Under the pieces are notes generated by a model that had not been told where the DNA came from, did no database searches, and saw only the letters and a program-made list of their open reading frames with translations. Below are positions 1 to 7,763 of a stretch of DNA of 38,268 nucleotides, piece by piece. The translations under genes and the position numbers were made by a program. The stretch spans positions 1 to 38,268 of the forward strand of contig JAGBFX010000054.1 in the NCBI GenBank assembly GCA_017936265.1, written 5' to 3'. The DNA is from Bacteroidaceae bacterium (GTDB lineage: Bacteria > Bacteroidota > Bacteroidia > Bacteroidales > Bacteroidaceae). Numbering within the stretch: the first letter of the stretch is position 1; each line of letters opens with the position of its first letter.

Positions 1-93
1 ACTGGCAAAATTATATGCGTAAAAATGAAATCCCTCAGAATTTTTCGTTGAGCCCAAAGAACCCTGACCCCGGGTCACGGGGAGAGTATATAC

Positions 94-125
94 AAAAAAA
101 AGAAGAAACCTTACGGTTTCTTCTT
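94..125 (-). terminator. Rho-independent terminator of tRNA-Asp
   Basis: A perfect 11-bp stem (100-110 with 115-125) with loop 111-114 is followed on the minus strand by a T run (complement of 94-100). It begins two bases past the tRNA 3' end. Confidence 0.9.
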
Positions 126-126
126 G

Positions 127-200
127 CGGTGCGTACGGGACTCGAACCCGTGACCCCCTGCGTGACAGGCAGATATTCTAACCAACTGAACTAACGCACC
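127..200 (-). tRNA. tRNA-Asp (anticodon GTC)
   Basis: The minus strand folds into a standard cloverleaf. The acceptor stem GGTGCGT pairs with ACGCACC, the D stem is GTTC/GAAT, and the anticodon stem TCTGC/GCAGG closes loop CTGTCAC with anticodon GTC (complement of 164-166). The T stem ACGGG/CCCGT closes loop TTCGAGT. The discriminator base is G at 127. The 3' CCA is not encoded and must be added. The gene has its own promoter and terminator and is a single-tRNA transcript as far as this window shows. Confidence 0.96.
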
Positions 201-244
201 ATTATGTCAAAGTTTTCTGCTTTGTTCGTGTCTCAAAGCGTGTG

Positions 245-275
245 CAAAGGTAGGGATTATTTTTGAATCTGCAAA
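245..275 (-). promoter_or_regulatory. Bacteroidetes-type promoter of tRNA-Asp
   Basis: On the minus strand, -7 box TACCTTTG (245-252) lies 19 bases after -33 TTTG (272-275), matching the Bacteroidetes primary sigma consensus TTTG-N19-21-TAnnTTTG. It lies about 45 bases upstream of the tRNA. Confidence 0.75.
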
Positions 276-336
276 CATTTTCCACACTTTTTTCATGCAA
301 CATGCATTTTTTTTGCTTTTTCAGCCTTGGAACGGG

Positions 337-870
337 TTATTCCAGGCGTTTTTGCATAACAACAACATCGGAATACCCATCTTTTTCCCTTACCCAATCA
401 ATGAGTGTGGCACCAGAGACAAAGCCGTTCTTCTCAAATATTCTTTTGCTTGCCTCGTTCCATGCGGGTACATAGGCATAGAGCTGATGAAGATGCAGTC
501 TGCCAGCCGCATAGCTGCATAGCAGCTGCAAAGCGCGGGTTGCAATGCCCTTCCCCCGGAATGCCCCCAAAATTCCGATACAGACCTCTGCACGGCCGTT
601 GATGGGGTCGTAATCGGCAAGGTCTATCATGCCTGCGCACTCTCCATTCTCAATCTCTATCACAAACCTTGCCTGACGCTCTGTAATGAGATCCTGACGG
701 CTCTGCTCGAGATATTCGCGAAGCGTGTAGCGTGAATAGGGCAATGTGGCATTTCCGACACTCCACAAAGAGGTGTCGTTCTCCATTGCATACATCAGTT
801 CCAAGTCCTCGGGCTCCGGTGCACGCAATCTAATCATATCATCCTTGAGCCAGTTGTCATTCATTGTCAT
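337..870 (-). CDS. GNAT-family N-acetyltransferase (RimJ/RimL-like)
   Basis: A 177-residue cytoplasmic protein, the usual length for a RimJ/RimL-type GCN5-related acetyltransferase, which moves acetyl from acetyl-CoA to an amine. The N-terminus (IRLRAPEPEDLELMYAMEN) is the typical first strand and helix of this family. GILGAFRGKGIATRAL (about 102-117) is the acetyl-CoA pyrophosphate loop (R/Q-x-x-G-x-G/A). ASKRIFEKNGFV near the end is the conserved motif-B helix. The substrate cannot be read from the sequence. The start overlaps the end of the glycosyltransferase gene by 14 bases, so the two are cotranscribed. A second ATG two codons in (864) is also possible. Confidence 0.85.
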   Translation of the reverse strand: MTMNDNWLKDDMIRLRAPEPEDLELMYAMENDTSLWSVGNATLPYSRYTLREYLEQSRQDLITERQARFVIEIENGECAGMIDLADYDPINGRAEVCIGILGAFRGKGIATRALQLLCSYAAGRLHLHQLYAYVPAWNEASKRIFEKNGFVSGATLIDWVREKDGYSDVVVMQKRLE

Positions 871-2050
871 TGCGGTGTACAGCGCTTTCCGTTATCAATA
901 TTCTTGTCTTTGCCGAGTATGTCCCCATACTCATACGCTTGCACTCTTCGCGGGATATCAGGCCGAGCATCGTGCCGTATGAGTATGCATCGGCATCGTA
1001 CACAACGGTATCATACCCCGTCAGGTCGATATCTTTGCTCAGATGCCCCATGGGACGAGACTCCTCAGTACCTGCGACAAAGGTATGTCGGCATTTAGGA
1101 TATTTCCGTTTCAACAGCCCCATTATCTCATCTTTTATGGCCTCGCTGCCCACGACAAGACAATTCAACGGACAGAGCGAGACGCTTTTCTCTCTCCTGT
1201 GGCGGAACTGGTTACCTACATACGCGAGCATGGCACGCAGCCATATAGCAAACGTTATAGGCAGGCTCAACAGCAACGAATAGTGCGAATAATGCTTGTT
1301 GAAGAAGAGCTGCATGGCCTGGTAGAAGGTATGCACATAGCGATAGGAGCTCTTTACCGTGCTCTCGCCCTTGTAGTGCAGCATACGCAGGGGAAGGAAA
1401 TAGTTGTTGTATCCGCTCTTGAGTATGCGATAGGAGAGGTCGATATCCTCACCGTACATAAAGAAATCCTCATCGAGCAGCCCGGCCTTGTCGAGTGCAC
1501 TGCGACGCAGGAACATGAACGCTCCTGACATTACCTCGATGCGGTTGACCTCGTTCTCATTGAGATAACGCATATAGTAGCGGCCGAAAGTCCTGGACTT
1601 GGGGAACAACGATGTAAGTCCCGACATCTTGCAGAACGCCACAAACGGCGTAGGCAAGCCGCGTCGCGACTCAAGGGCGAACGAACCGTCACAGTGGAGC
1701 ATGTACGCACCACAGCCTCCAGCATCGGGGTGGCTGTCCATGAAGCGGATATACTCGCTGAAACAGTTCTCGGGCACTATTGTATCGGGATTGAGCAGAA
1801 GGAGATACTCCCCTCTGCTTCTCTTTATCGCCATGTTATTGGCACGTGCAAAACCAAGATTCTCCTCGCTTGCTATGAGTGTGACGTTAGGGAAACGCTC
1901 ACTTATGTATTCCACCGAACCATCACGTGAAGCATTGTCGACCACTAGAACCTCGACATCAAGCCCCTTTGCCGCCCTTTCGACAGAAAGGAGGCATTGC
2001 TCAAGGAAATGCTTTACCTTGTAGTTGACTATAACTACCGAGAGTTTCAT
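857..2050 (-). CDS. Family 2 glycosyltransferase with a C-terminal extension
   Basis: 397 residues. The N-terminal 240 are a GT-A fold family 2 glycosyltransferase. They contain VVIVNY (5-10), VVDNASRDGS (36-45, nucleotide-sugar binding), NPDT at 87-90 in the DxD position, and GEDIDLS at 200-206 (catalytic ED motif of the rhamnosyltransferase/WbbL branch). A hydrophobic segment at about 258-278 suggests membrane association. The last 100 residues (from about 294, CLVVGSEAIKDE) are not part of the GT2 domain and look like an alpha/beta Rossmann-type domain. The role is probably surface polysaccharide or glycan synthesis; donor and acceptor are unknown. It starts 13 bases after the upstream membrane-protein gene. 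Confidence 0.88.
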   Translation of the reverse strand: MKLSVVIVNYKVKHFLEQCLLSVERAAKGLDVEVLVVDNASRDGSVEYISERFPNVTLIASEENLGFARANNMAIKRSRGEYLLLLNPDTIVPENCFSEYIRFMDSHPDAGGCGAYMLHCDGSFALESRRGLPTPFVAFCKMSGLTSLFPKSRTFGRYYMRYLNENEVNRIEVMSGAFMFLRRSALDKAGLLDEDFFMYGEDIDLSYRILKSGYNNYFLPLRMLHYKGESTVKSSYRYVHTFYQAMQLFFNKHYSHYSLLLSLPITFAIWLRAMLAYVGNQFRHRREKSVSLCPLNCLVVGSEAIKDEIMGLLKRKYPKCRHTFVAGTEESRPMGHLSKDIDLTGYDTVVYDADAYSYGTMLGLISREECKRMSMGTYSAKTRILITESAVHRNDNE

Positions 2051-2063
2051 GGCCTTTCCTCAA

Positions 2064-2519
2064 TCACTTTGTCCTGTTCTTCTCGAGATACTCCTCGAGC
2101 ACCATCTTTGTAGGGTAGCTGTATATCAGCGAGCCCAGGGCAAGAAGGCCGCAATAGAACGAACCTGTATAGTCAAGCCCGTAATAAACAAACTCATTGA
2201 CAAGCAGCGCAATGAACAGGAGAGCAATCCTTTGGAAACCCTTCCTCGCGAACAGTTTGAGAAACTCCTCTTCGCCACAGCCGAGGTTCTTTGTCAGAGT
2301 GCCTGTAAACCCTTTTATGGCCAGAGGCACAAGCAGCACAGTAAGCATTACGGCCACCACTTCAATGACATATATACCGCCTGACGGCACTACCGACGCG
2401 AGCGCACCCTTGGCGAGCAGTCCCGTCTCGAACATGACAATAACCAGTATTGCCGCAAACAGCGAGAACAGATGATTTATTCTCAATGACTTCAATATCT
2501 CTTTCTTCTCCATTATCAT
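2064..2519 (-). CDS. Small four-helix membrane protein of unknown function
   Basis: 151 residues with about four hydrophobic segments (roughly 15-33, 46-68, 96-112 and 118-135) and a basic C-terminus ending LEKNRTK. I recognise no catalytic motif. Its start overlaps the recR stop (ATGA), and a second ATG two codons later is also possible. From memory, small membrane proteins sit between recR and a glycosyltransferase in other Bacteroidales too, which would make this a conserved but uncharacterised partner. It may assist the downstream glycosyltransferase at the inner membrane, but that is only inference from position. Confidence 0.75.
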   Translation of the reverse strand: MIMEKKEILKSLRINHLFSLFAAILVIVMFETGLLAKGALASVVPSGGIYVIEVVAVMLTVLLVPLAIKGFTGTLTKNLGCGEEEFLKLFARKGFQRIALLFIALLVNEFVYYGLDYTGSFYCGLLALGSLIYSYPTKMVLEEYLEKNRTK

Positions 2520-3136
2520 ATTGTTTTTCCAGTAAAGGGAGTCCTGTTCTTGATGGAACTTCCCAATGTTATCTCATCGGCATACCCCAACTCATCGCCC
2601 ACGGATATTCCTCGGGCGATAACCGACAGGCTGACATCATACTGCTGCAGCTTGCGGTATATGTAGAAATTGGTGGTGTCGCCCTCCATTGTCGAGCTGA
2701 GTGCAAGGATAACCTCCTTGACATCTCCTGCCGCCACGCGGTTTATAAGGCTATCAATCTGCAAATCACTTGGCGAGACACCGTCCATGGGGGAGATTAC
2801 ACCTCCAAGAACATGATACACGCCACGGTACTGCATGGTATTCTCTACAGCCATTACATCCTGAATATTCTCCACAACACATATTGTACTATGGTCGCGC
2901 ATGGGATTCGCGCATATAGGGCAGATGTCGGTATCGGATATACTGTGGCACTCGCTGCAATATTTCGCCTCGCGCTTGAGGGTCGTCATCGCATCGGAGA
3001 AACCCTCTACCTCGGCTTCACTCTTGCGAAGCAGATGCAGCACCAGACGGGTAGCCGTCTTGCGGCCGATACCCGGCAGTTTGGTAAACTCCTTTACCGC
3101 CCTCTCAAGGAGAGCCGATGGATATTCCTGATTCAT
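2516..3136 (-). CDS. recR: Recombination mediator protein RecR
   Basis: 206 residues, the normal RecR length. The helix-hairpin-helix region contains [12 protein letters not shown] (20-31). A C4 zinc finger has Cys60, Cys63, Cys72 and Cys75. It is followed by a Toprim domain starting ICVVEN and containing LGG and the acidic stretch after it, and a C-terminal region with [17 protein letters not shown]. RecR works with RecO/RecF to load RecA onto gapped DNA. It is the first gene of a four-gene minus-strand operon with the membrane protein, glycosyltransferase and GNAT genes, linked by ATGA overlap. Confidence 0.97.
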   Translation of the reverse strand: MNQEYPSALLERAVKEFTKLPGIGRKTATRLVLHLLRKSEAEVEGFSDAMTTLKREAKYCSECHSISDTDICPICANPMRDHSTICVVENIQDVMAVENTMQYRGVYHVLGGVISPMDGVSPSDLQIDSLINRVAAGDVKEVILALSSTMEGDTTNFYIYRKLQQYDVSLSVIARGISVGDELGYADEITLGSSIKNRTPFTGKTI

Positions 3137-3161
3137 ATTAACGTCTCAACACAAATTTCCG

Positions 3162-3169
3162 CGAAGATA
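3162..3169 (-). promoter_or_regulatory. Possible -7 box upstream of recR
   Basis: TATCTTCG on the minus strand, 25 bases upstream of the recR start, is one mismatch from TAnnTTTG. No convincing TTTG is present at -33, so this is tentative. Confidence 0.35.
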
Positions 3170-3238
3170 CAACAAATCATAAATTGTTTAATGGGAAAAG
3201 CGTAATGTTTAAGGTTCAAAGAGGCAGACACGCCAACC

Positions 3239-3299
3239 ATTCAACATTCAACACTAAACATTAAACACTCAACATTTAACATTAAACATTAAACACTCA
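3239..3299. repeat. Tandem AACATTAAAC-type repeat abutting a stop codon
   Basis: About 60 bases built from variants of AACATTAAAC / AACACTCAAC / AACATTCAAC in an imperfect tandem array. It directly touches the stop codon of the hydrolase gene at 3300-3302. Similar short arrays occur at 16920-16958 and 19388-19406, also at or just past gene ends. Confidence 0.75.
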
Positions 3300-4664
3300 T
3301 CAACGTATCTCCACATCCACCTTCGCAGGGAACACACGCTCCGGGTCGAAATACTCGGCACAACTATCTACCATAGCCTCGACAGTAGGCTTTACAACAC
3401 CATTGAACGCCTCCTTGCCATTTACGAAGACCTTTACAGGCTGTGACAGGTCGAACAGTTCCTCGTTCAGGAACAGGGTAATATTTCCTTTTGTCGCTGG
3501 TGCATAACTACGTTCAAAAAACATAGGTATGTTATATATTGCACGTGTCGTCGTATATGTGGCATTCTCGACCTTCACGTCAATTGTGTTACCGCTGATT
3601 TTGACCTCATAGCATGTACGTTCCTCATCATTGTTGCGCGATGTCTCGTTCACGCGAAGGTTGTAGAAACCGGTGCGGTGACGGCCGTACATGTCATAAT
3701 CCTCCCAGTAGAAGTACGTAGGATGCGGATTGCGTACATGCTTGCTGAGCCAAGGAGTTGTTGTCTCATAGTTTATTCCGTGGCCCATGCCCGGAACTAT
3801 TTCAATAAAGTTCTTATAGAGCCCCGGATGTTCCTCGGCAAGTTTGGCAATTGTCTTGGCAGCATTCTCAGTCATGACATTACGAGCAAAACCATGGTCC
3901 ATCTCTCCTGTACGCAAAGAAAAAGCGATATTCGCAAGGTTCTCCATCGGAGCATTCTTCAACGGCTCCCCGCCTGCCATTGGGCCCGCACCTGCAAGAT
4001 AATCGGCATAGAACGACGCAAGACGCTGGCTGCCGTAGCCGCCTTCGGATATACCATAGAAATAGATTCTGTTGGCATCGATATTATCCTCGAGGAATGC
4101 CAGACGCAGCAGTTTCTCCCAAGCCCACTGCTTGCTCTGTATAGCCCAGCGGTAGAGCTCTCCAAAGCCATTGGGTATCTGCGGTATGAAGTGCAGTGAC
4201 GGAGCGTCGGCATAGCTATGACAAAGCCTGAAGCCGTTCTCCCACTCGCTGCGTTTGTTGCCCGAACCGTGCATATAAAGGAATAGAGGATAGCCGGCCT
4301 CGGGCTGCTCTCCCTTCTTGATGAAATAGTATGGCATATTGGCATCAGGCTCAAGATTCTCGGGCAAGTGCCAGTAACCCGTGTCGCGAGGTTCATCCTT
4401 TGCAAACGGAGCAATCAGTTTCTCCTCGCTGTATCCGTTGACCGCCTCACGCCAGCAGTTCCACACCGCAGTGCGCATCTGCTTGATGTCGGCAAGTTTT
4501 ATAGCCTTACCGTTACTGTATTCACACTCCACACCTTGCAGAGTGTTTGCAAAATACTCCTTGACCTTCTTTGCCTGACGCTTCGAAAGGTCACCCTTAC
4601 CCGTACATGCAAATCCCGCTACTATCGACAATGCAAGAAGCACTGTCATGACAATCCTTTTCAT
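3300..4664 (-). CDS. Secreted alpha/beta hydrolase (esterase or peptidase-like)
   Basis: 454 residues. The N-terminus is a signal peptide ending in AGFAC, so it may be a lipoprotein anchored at Cys20, although the lipobox is not ideal. The catalytic core shows an HG oxyanion motif (MHGSG, 131-135), the nucleophile elbow GISEGG with Ser206, a candidate acid Asp256 (EMDHG) and the catalytic His295 (GMGHG). This is the arrangement of PHB-depolymerase/feruloyl-esterase-like hydrolases. The last 130 residues form a beta-rich domain with NGKEAF near its end, perhaps a carbohydrate-binding or accessory module. It begins 36 bases after the C10 protease gene and is probably cotranscribed with it. The true substrate cannot be read. 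Confidence 0.75.
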   Translation of the reverse strand: MKRIVMTVLLALSIVAGFACTGKGDLSKRQAKKVKEYFANTLQGVECEYSNGKAIKLADIKQMRTAVWNCWREAVNGYSEEKLIAPFAKDEPRDTGYWHLPENLEPDANMPYYFIKKGEQPEAGYPLFLYMHGSGNKRSEWENGFRLCHSYADAPSLHFIPQIPNGFGELYRWAIQSKQWAWEKLLRLAFLEDNIDANRIYFYGISEGGYGSQRLASFYADYLAGAGPMAGGEPLKNAPMENLANIAFSLRTGEMDHGFARNVMTENAAKTIAKLAEEHPGLYKNFIEIVPGMGHGINYETTTPWLSKHVRNPHPTYFYWEDYDMYGRHRTGFYNLRVNETSRNNDEERTCYEVKISGNTIDVKVENATYTTTRAIYNIPMFFERSYAPATKGNITLFLNEELFDLSQPVKVFVNGKEAFNGVVKPTVEAMVDSCAEYFDPERVFPAKVDVEIR

Positions 4665-4700
4665 ATAATAAGAACATTTTAATTCTATATTACAAATACT

Positions 4701-7580
4701 TTATTTCACAAAAACCTTCTTTACTGCGACATTGCCGCCTGCGCTCTCCACGACAACGGCATAGACACCCCTCTCTACAGCAACAGAAGCAGGATTGCCA
4801 CTGTAAATTATCCTGCCGTCAAGACACATCACCTTGAAAGCCTCTGCACCGTCAACAGTTATACAGCCGTCGCCGACAACGACTGCGGCGCCCTCTCCCG
4901 ACACTTCATCAACAGCTGTCTCATCAGCCACCCAGAAGTTGCCGTTTCCGGGATATTCTATAGTGTTGTTCGACATTGTACCAACCAGGTTCTTCCCGGT
5001 ATCGTAGTATTTGATGGCAAATTTCGTCCATTCGCCCATGGGCGCAGTTGCGCCACACAGGCTATTTAATACCACATCAACAGCCTCTCCGCTCTTTATT
5101 GAAACCGGAACATAATCGCTCACAAGCACGGCATTGGAGCCACTGGCTATATCAATTTTCATAAATCCGTCAAAATCATTACCCAAACAGCCTATCTTTG
5201 CAACGACATTCACGCAGTCCCCCTGCACAGCCACATTGTCATCATCAACTACGATTCTGCTTGCTGCGTAGAGTACACTCTTGTCTGGAGCATTCATGGT
5301 AAAATTGTACTGACTGCTATAGTTTATTCTTTTCCATTTGCCGTCAACAAGTTCACACGCGTATACTTCGTATGTTCCCGCACCGATAGCCGGGACATAT
5401 GCTGTTCCGCTGTATGTGACCTTAGTGGTATTGGCCTTCATGACCGTTATCTCTTTTGTCATGAGCCGGACCTCCTTACCCTCTTTCCCGGCAAAGATAC
5501 CTACCGTGCCTGTATATCGCCCCTCTGTCGCCGTATTCTTCAATATCGCCGATATGCTGAGATAAGCACCTACTGTCGATGATGTCACAGATATTGAAGA
5601 GACTGTCAACGGGCCATCAGAAATCTCACCCAATGTAAAGACACCGCTATTGCCTTCAATGCTCTTGAGCCTTTTCTTGTCAACATCTGGTTTTAAATTA
5701 TTATATGAGTTTTTCAAGTCATATAAAAACGACACATAATAATCCCCACTGTACGAGAACTCTTTATCAACATTATATGTGACAAGGAGATCGGTGTTGT
5801 CAAATGCATTGACAACCTCACCGGCCGAAGCCAGGGTGTCCCTTTCGACAACAGCATCCCCATCAAGGCGGTTGATGACAGGAACAATCACAACAGTAGC
5901 GTTGTTGCTATTATTGTTGCGGAATGCCACATCGAACGACATTACATTATCTTTGGTTGTCTTGGGGGCTGTCCTGAACTTGAACGCGGAGACCTCAAGG
6001 GCCGGCTGCGCCTTGCGGAGTTTCGCACTGCTATTGCCCACCTCAAGCACGAAACAGTTGTTCTCACCGCCCATCTTCACAGGCTCGCCGTTACCGACCT
6101 TGTATACAACCTCAATGTTATATCTCCCCTCTTTCAGATAATTGGCATAAGCGGAATTCGCATTATTGACATTAAGGTCATAATAATATGCAAGTTCTTT
6201 ATCCAAAGGCAATGAAACCTCTCCACTTGCCCATCTAATATTGCTAAATGTTCCGTCCGCACTTGTTATAGAGAGTCCATAACGCATTTTGACTGGCGAA
6301 TGTGACCAGTTGAGGAAACAGAGCCATAACCTGAAGCTTGCATTGTCCGAAATGAATTGCGAGGTATACTCATCGACTACTGCATTATCGTTTGCAGCAT
6401 CTACCACTTCGGAATAATAGAGTGAAGGGTCGCCCACTCTATCAACATCATCGGCACTACGTGGACGGATATTGGCTACGATGGATTGCGCCACATTATA
6501 CCTGTCCTGACCACCACCGATTCCGGAGCCGCCTGGAGCCATCGAAGCCATATCAAAGTATCCGTTGTATGCTCCGTCCCACCCCCAGTCAATGTGCAAG
6601 AGGTTATTCTCATCAATACCGTCACACACAAAGGCATGTCCGGCGACATAAGACTGCGCCTGACCGCTGTATACGAGTGGTTGACGGGCCTCGAGATTCT
6701 CTCTTATAATTGAGATAAATTCATCATATGTGCACTCATTTCTCTTGTAGACTCTAATATCGGGAGAATAGTCAAAAACATCGACAAGCGCCCTTGCAAC
6801 TTGGATATCGGAACTGCCAGTACCTGAAATGGCGTATACGCTCTTAATAGCCTTGCCCACATCAACCATGAGCCGTGCCACGGCATCAGCCTGTTCAGCT
6901 GTATAACCGCTACGGTAGTGGTTCAGCATGTCGCTCCACTTATAAGTGTTTTGGGTAATATCAATAGTTTCGGTAGTTCCCTTGATATTATTGTACCATG
7001 AAATCTCTTTGGTGGGTTTTTCAGGCCAGTTGTGGAACTTCATTACCTGTGCAGCCGCAGTAGCAGTACAGCCTGTAGGGGTCCTCTGGCCGTTTACCTC
7101 GGGGCAGTAGTTGTTGTAAGGTGCACTCTGGTTCCAGCTTGTCTGCAGCATTGGTTCAATTCGAGTACCTACGGTAGCAGTTGTTCTGATAGGCTCTACA
7201 ATGCCGGCACGCACATCATCCACAAAGTTGCTGTAGTCGGCAAGCCAGTCCACAAGTGCAGGAGGCATCTCGCCGGCACAGGCAGTGGTAGAATAGCCGA
7301 CTACCGGAGAGAGACAATCCTCGCCCGAGACAATCACAAAGCCACTCATGTCCTCAGGTGTAAAAAGATAGTACTGTGCATCGGCTGTCTGAACGCCATC
7401 CCTGCCAGCACTCTTTGAAGGGCCGACCGGCGAAAGGAGAAGTTCGGACTGCTTCAGCCCAGGAACACTTCTCCAGAATGAATTTGCTATCTCAAGAGCC
7501 TTCTCCGGCTCCACAGGACCTGCTATGGCCGTAACCGCAAAAGTGAGGAGTAAGGCCAACAAAGAAATTGTTTTCTTCAT
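4701..7580 (-). CDS. C10 (streptopain-like) cysteine protease, exported
   Basis: About 959 residues counted from MKKTISLLALL (ATG at 7580-7578). An upstream ATG at 7607 would run through the promoter's -7 box and block the signal peptide, so I reject it. A signal peptide is followed by a Spi-type propeptide (EKALEIANSFW through about residue 110). The peptidase domain carries the catalytic Cys in TPTGCTATA (about 171) and His in GHAFVCDG (about 315), with WGWDGAYNGYF just after. Several beta-sandwich-like repeats follow. The C-terminus (VMCLDGRIIYSG, then GVYAVVVES and KKVFVK) resembles a type A sorting domain of type IX secretion. The predicted role is an extracellular protease related to interpain/periodontain/SpeB. 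Confidence 0.9.
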   Translation of the reverse strand: MKKTISLLALLLTFAVTAIAGPVEPEKALEIANSFWRSVPGLKQSELLLSPVGPSKSAGRDGVQTADAQYYLFTPEDMSGFVIVSGEDCLSPVVGYSTTACAGEMPPALVDWLADYSNFVDDVRAGIVEPIRTTATVGTRIEPMLQTSWNQSAPYNNYCPEVNGQRTPTGCTATAAAQVMKFHNWPEKPTKEISWYNNIKGTTETIDITQNTYKWSDMLNHYRSGYTAEQADAVARLMVDVGKAIKSVYAISGTGSSDIQVARALVDVFDYSPDIRVYKRNECTYDEFISIIRENLEARQPLVYSGQAQSYVAGHAFVCDGIDENNLLHIDWGWDGAYNGYFDMASMAPGGSGIGGGQDRYNVAQSIVANIRPRSADDVDRVGDPSLYYSEVVDAANDNAVVDEYTSQFISDNASFRLWLCFLNWSHSPVKMRYGLSITSADGTFSNIRWASGEVSLPLDKELAYYYDLNVNNANSAYANYLKEGRYNIEVVYKVGNGEPVKMGGENNCFVLEVGNSSAKLRKAQPALEVSAFKFRTAPKTTKDNVMSFDVAFRNNNSNNATVVIVPVINRLDGDAVVERDTLASAGEVVNAFDNTDLLVTYNVDKEFSYSGDYYVSFLYDLKNSYNNLKPDVDKKRLKSIEGNSGVFTLGEISDGPLTVSSISVTSSTVGAYLSISAILKNTATEGRYTGTVGIFAGKEGKEVRLMTKEITVMKANTTKVTYSGTAYVPAIGAGTYEVYACELVDGKWKRINYSSQYNFTMNAPDKSVLYAASRIVVDDDNVAVQGDCVNVVAKIGCLGNDFDGFMKIDIASGSNAVLVSDYVPVSIKSGEAVDVVLNSLCGATAPMGEWTKFAIKYYDTGKNLVGTMSNNTIEYPGNGNFWVADETAVDEVSGEGAAVVVGDGCITVDGAEAFKVMCLDGRIIYSGNPASVAVERGVYAVVVESAGGNVAVKKVFVK

Positions 7581-7604
7581 AAACACTTCAATATAGTTAT
7601 CTTG

Positions 7605-7637
7605 CAAAAATATGACAAAAAGCCCATGATTGCAAAA
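7605..7637 (-). promoter_or_regulatory. Promoter of the first C10 protease gene
   Basis: Minus strand TTTTG (7633-7637), 20 bases, then TATTTTTG (7605-7612): a full Bacteroidetes promoter. The whole block is nearly identical to the promoter of the second protease at 10689-10721. Confidence 0.8.
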
Positions 7638-7709
7638 TATACCGCAAAACTACAGTAAAAAAAGTAAGTCACTGCAACAAGAGACAGCCTTCTCCTGCAA
7701 GAGAAAGAT

Positions 7710-7740
7710 AAAAAAGGTGCAACCCGAAAAGGTTGCACCT
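7710..7740 (-). terminator. Rho-independent terminator after the second C10 protease
   Basis: A perfect 10-bp stem (7715-7724 with 7731-7740) with a six-base loop, followed by a T run on the minus strand. It separates the two protease genes into different transcription units. Confidence 0.92.
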
Positions 7741-7763
7741 AAATTTACCACATGGGGATATCC

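Noticed and set aside
60-90. GC-rich near-palindrome resembling part of the tRNA (GGGGTCA...GGTTC)
   Set aside because: Similarity to the tRNA T-arm is short and there is no integrase or second copy, so an attachment site is not supported.
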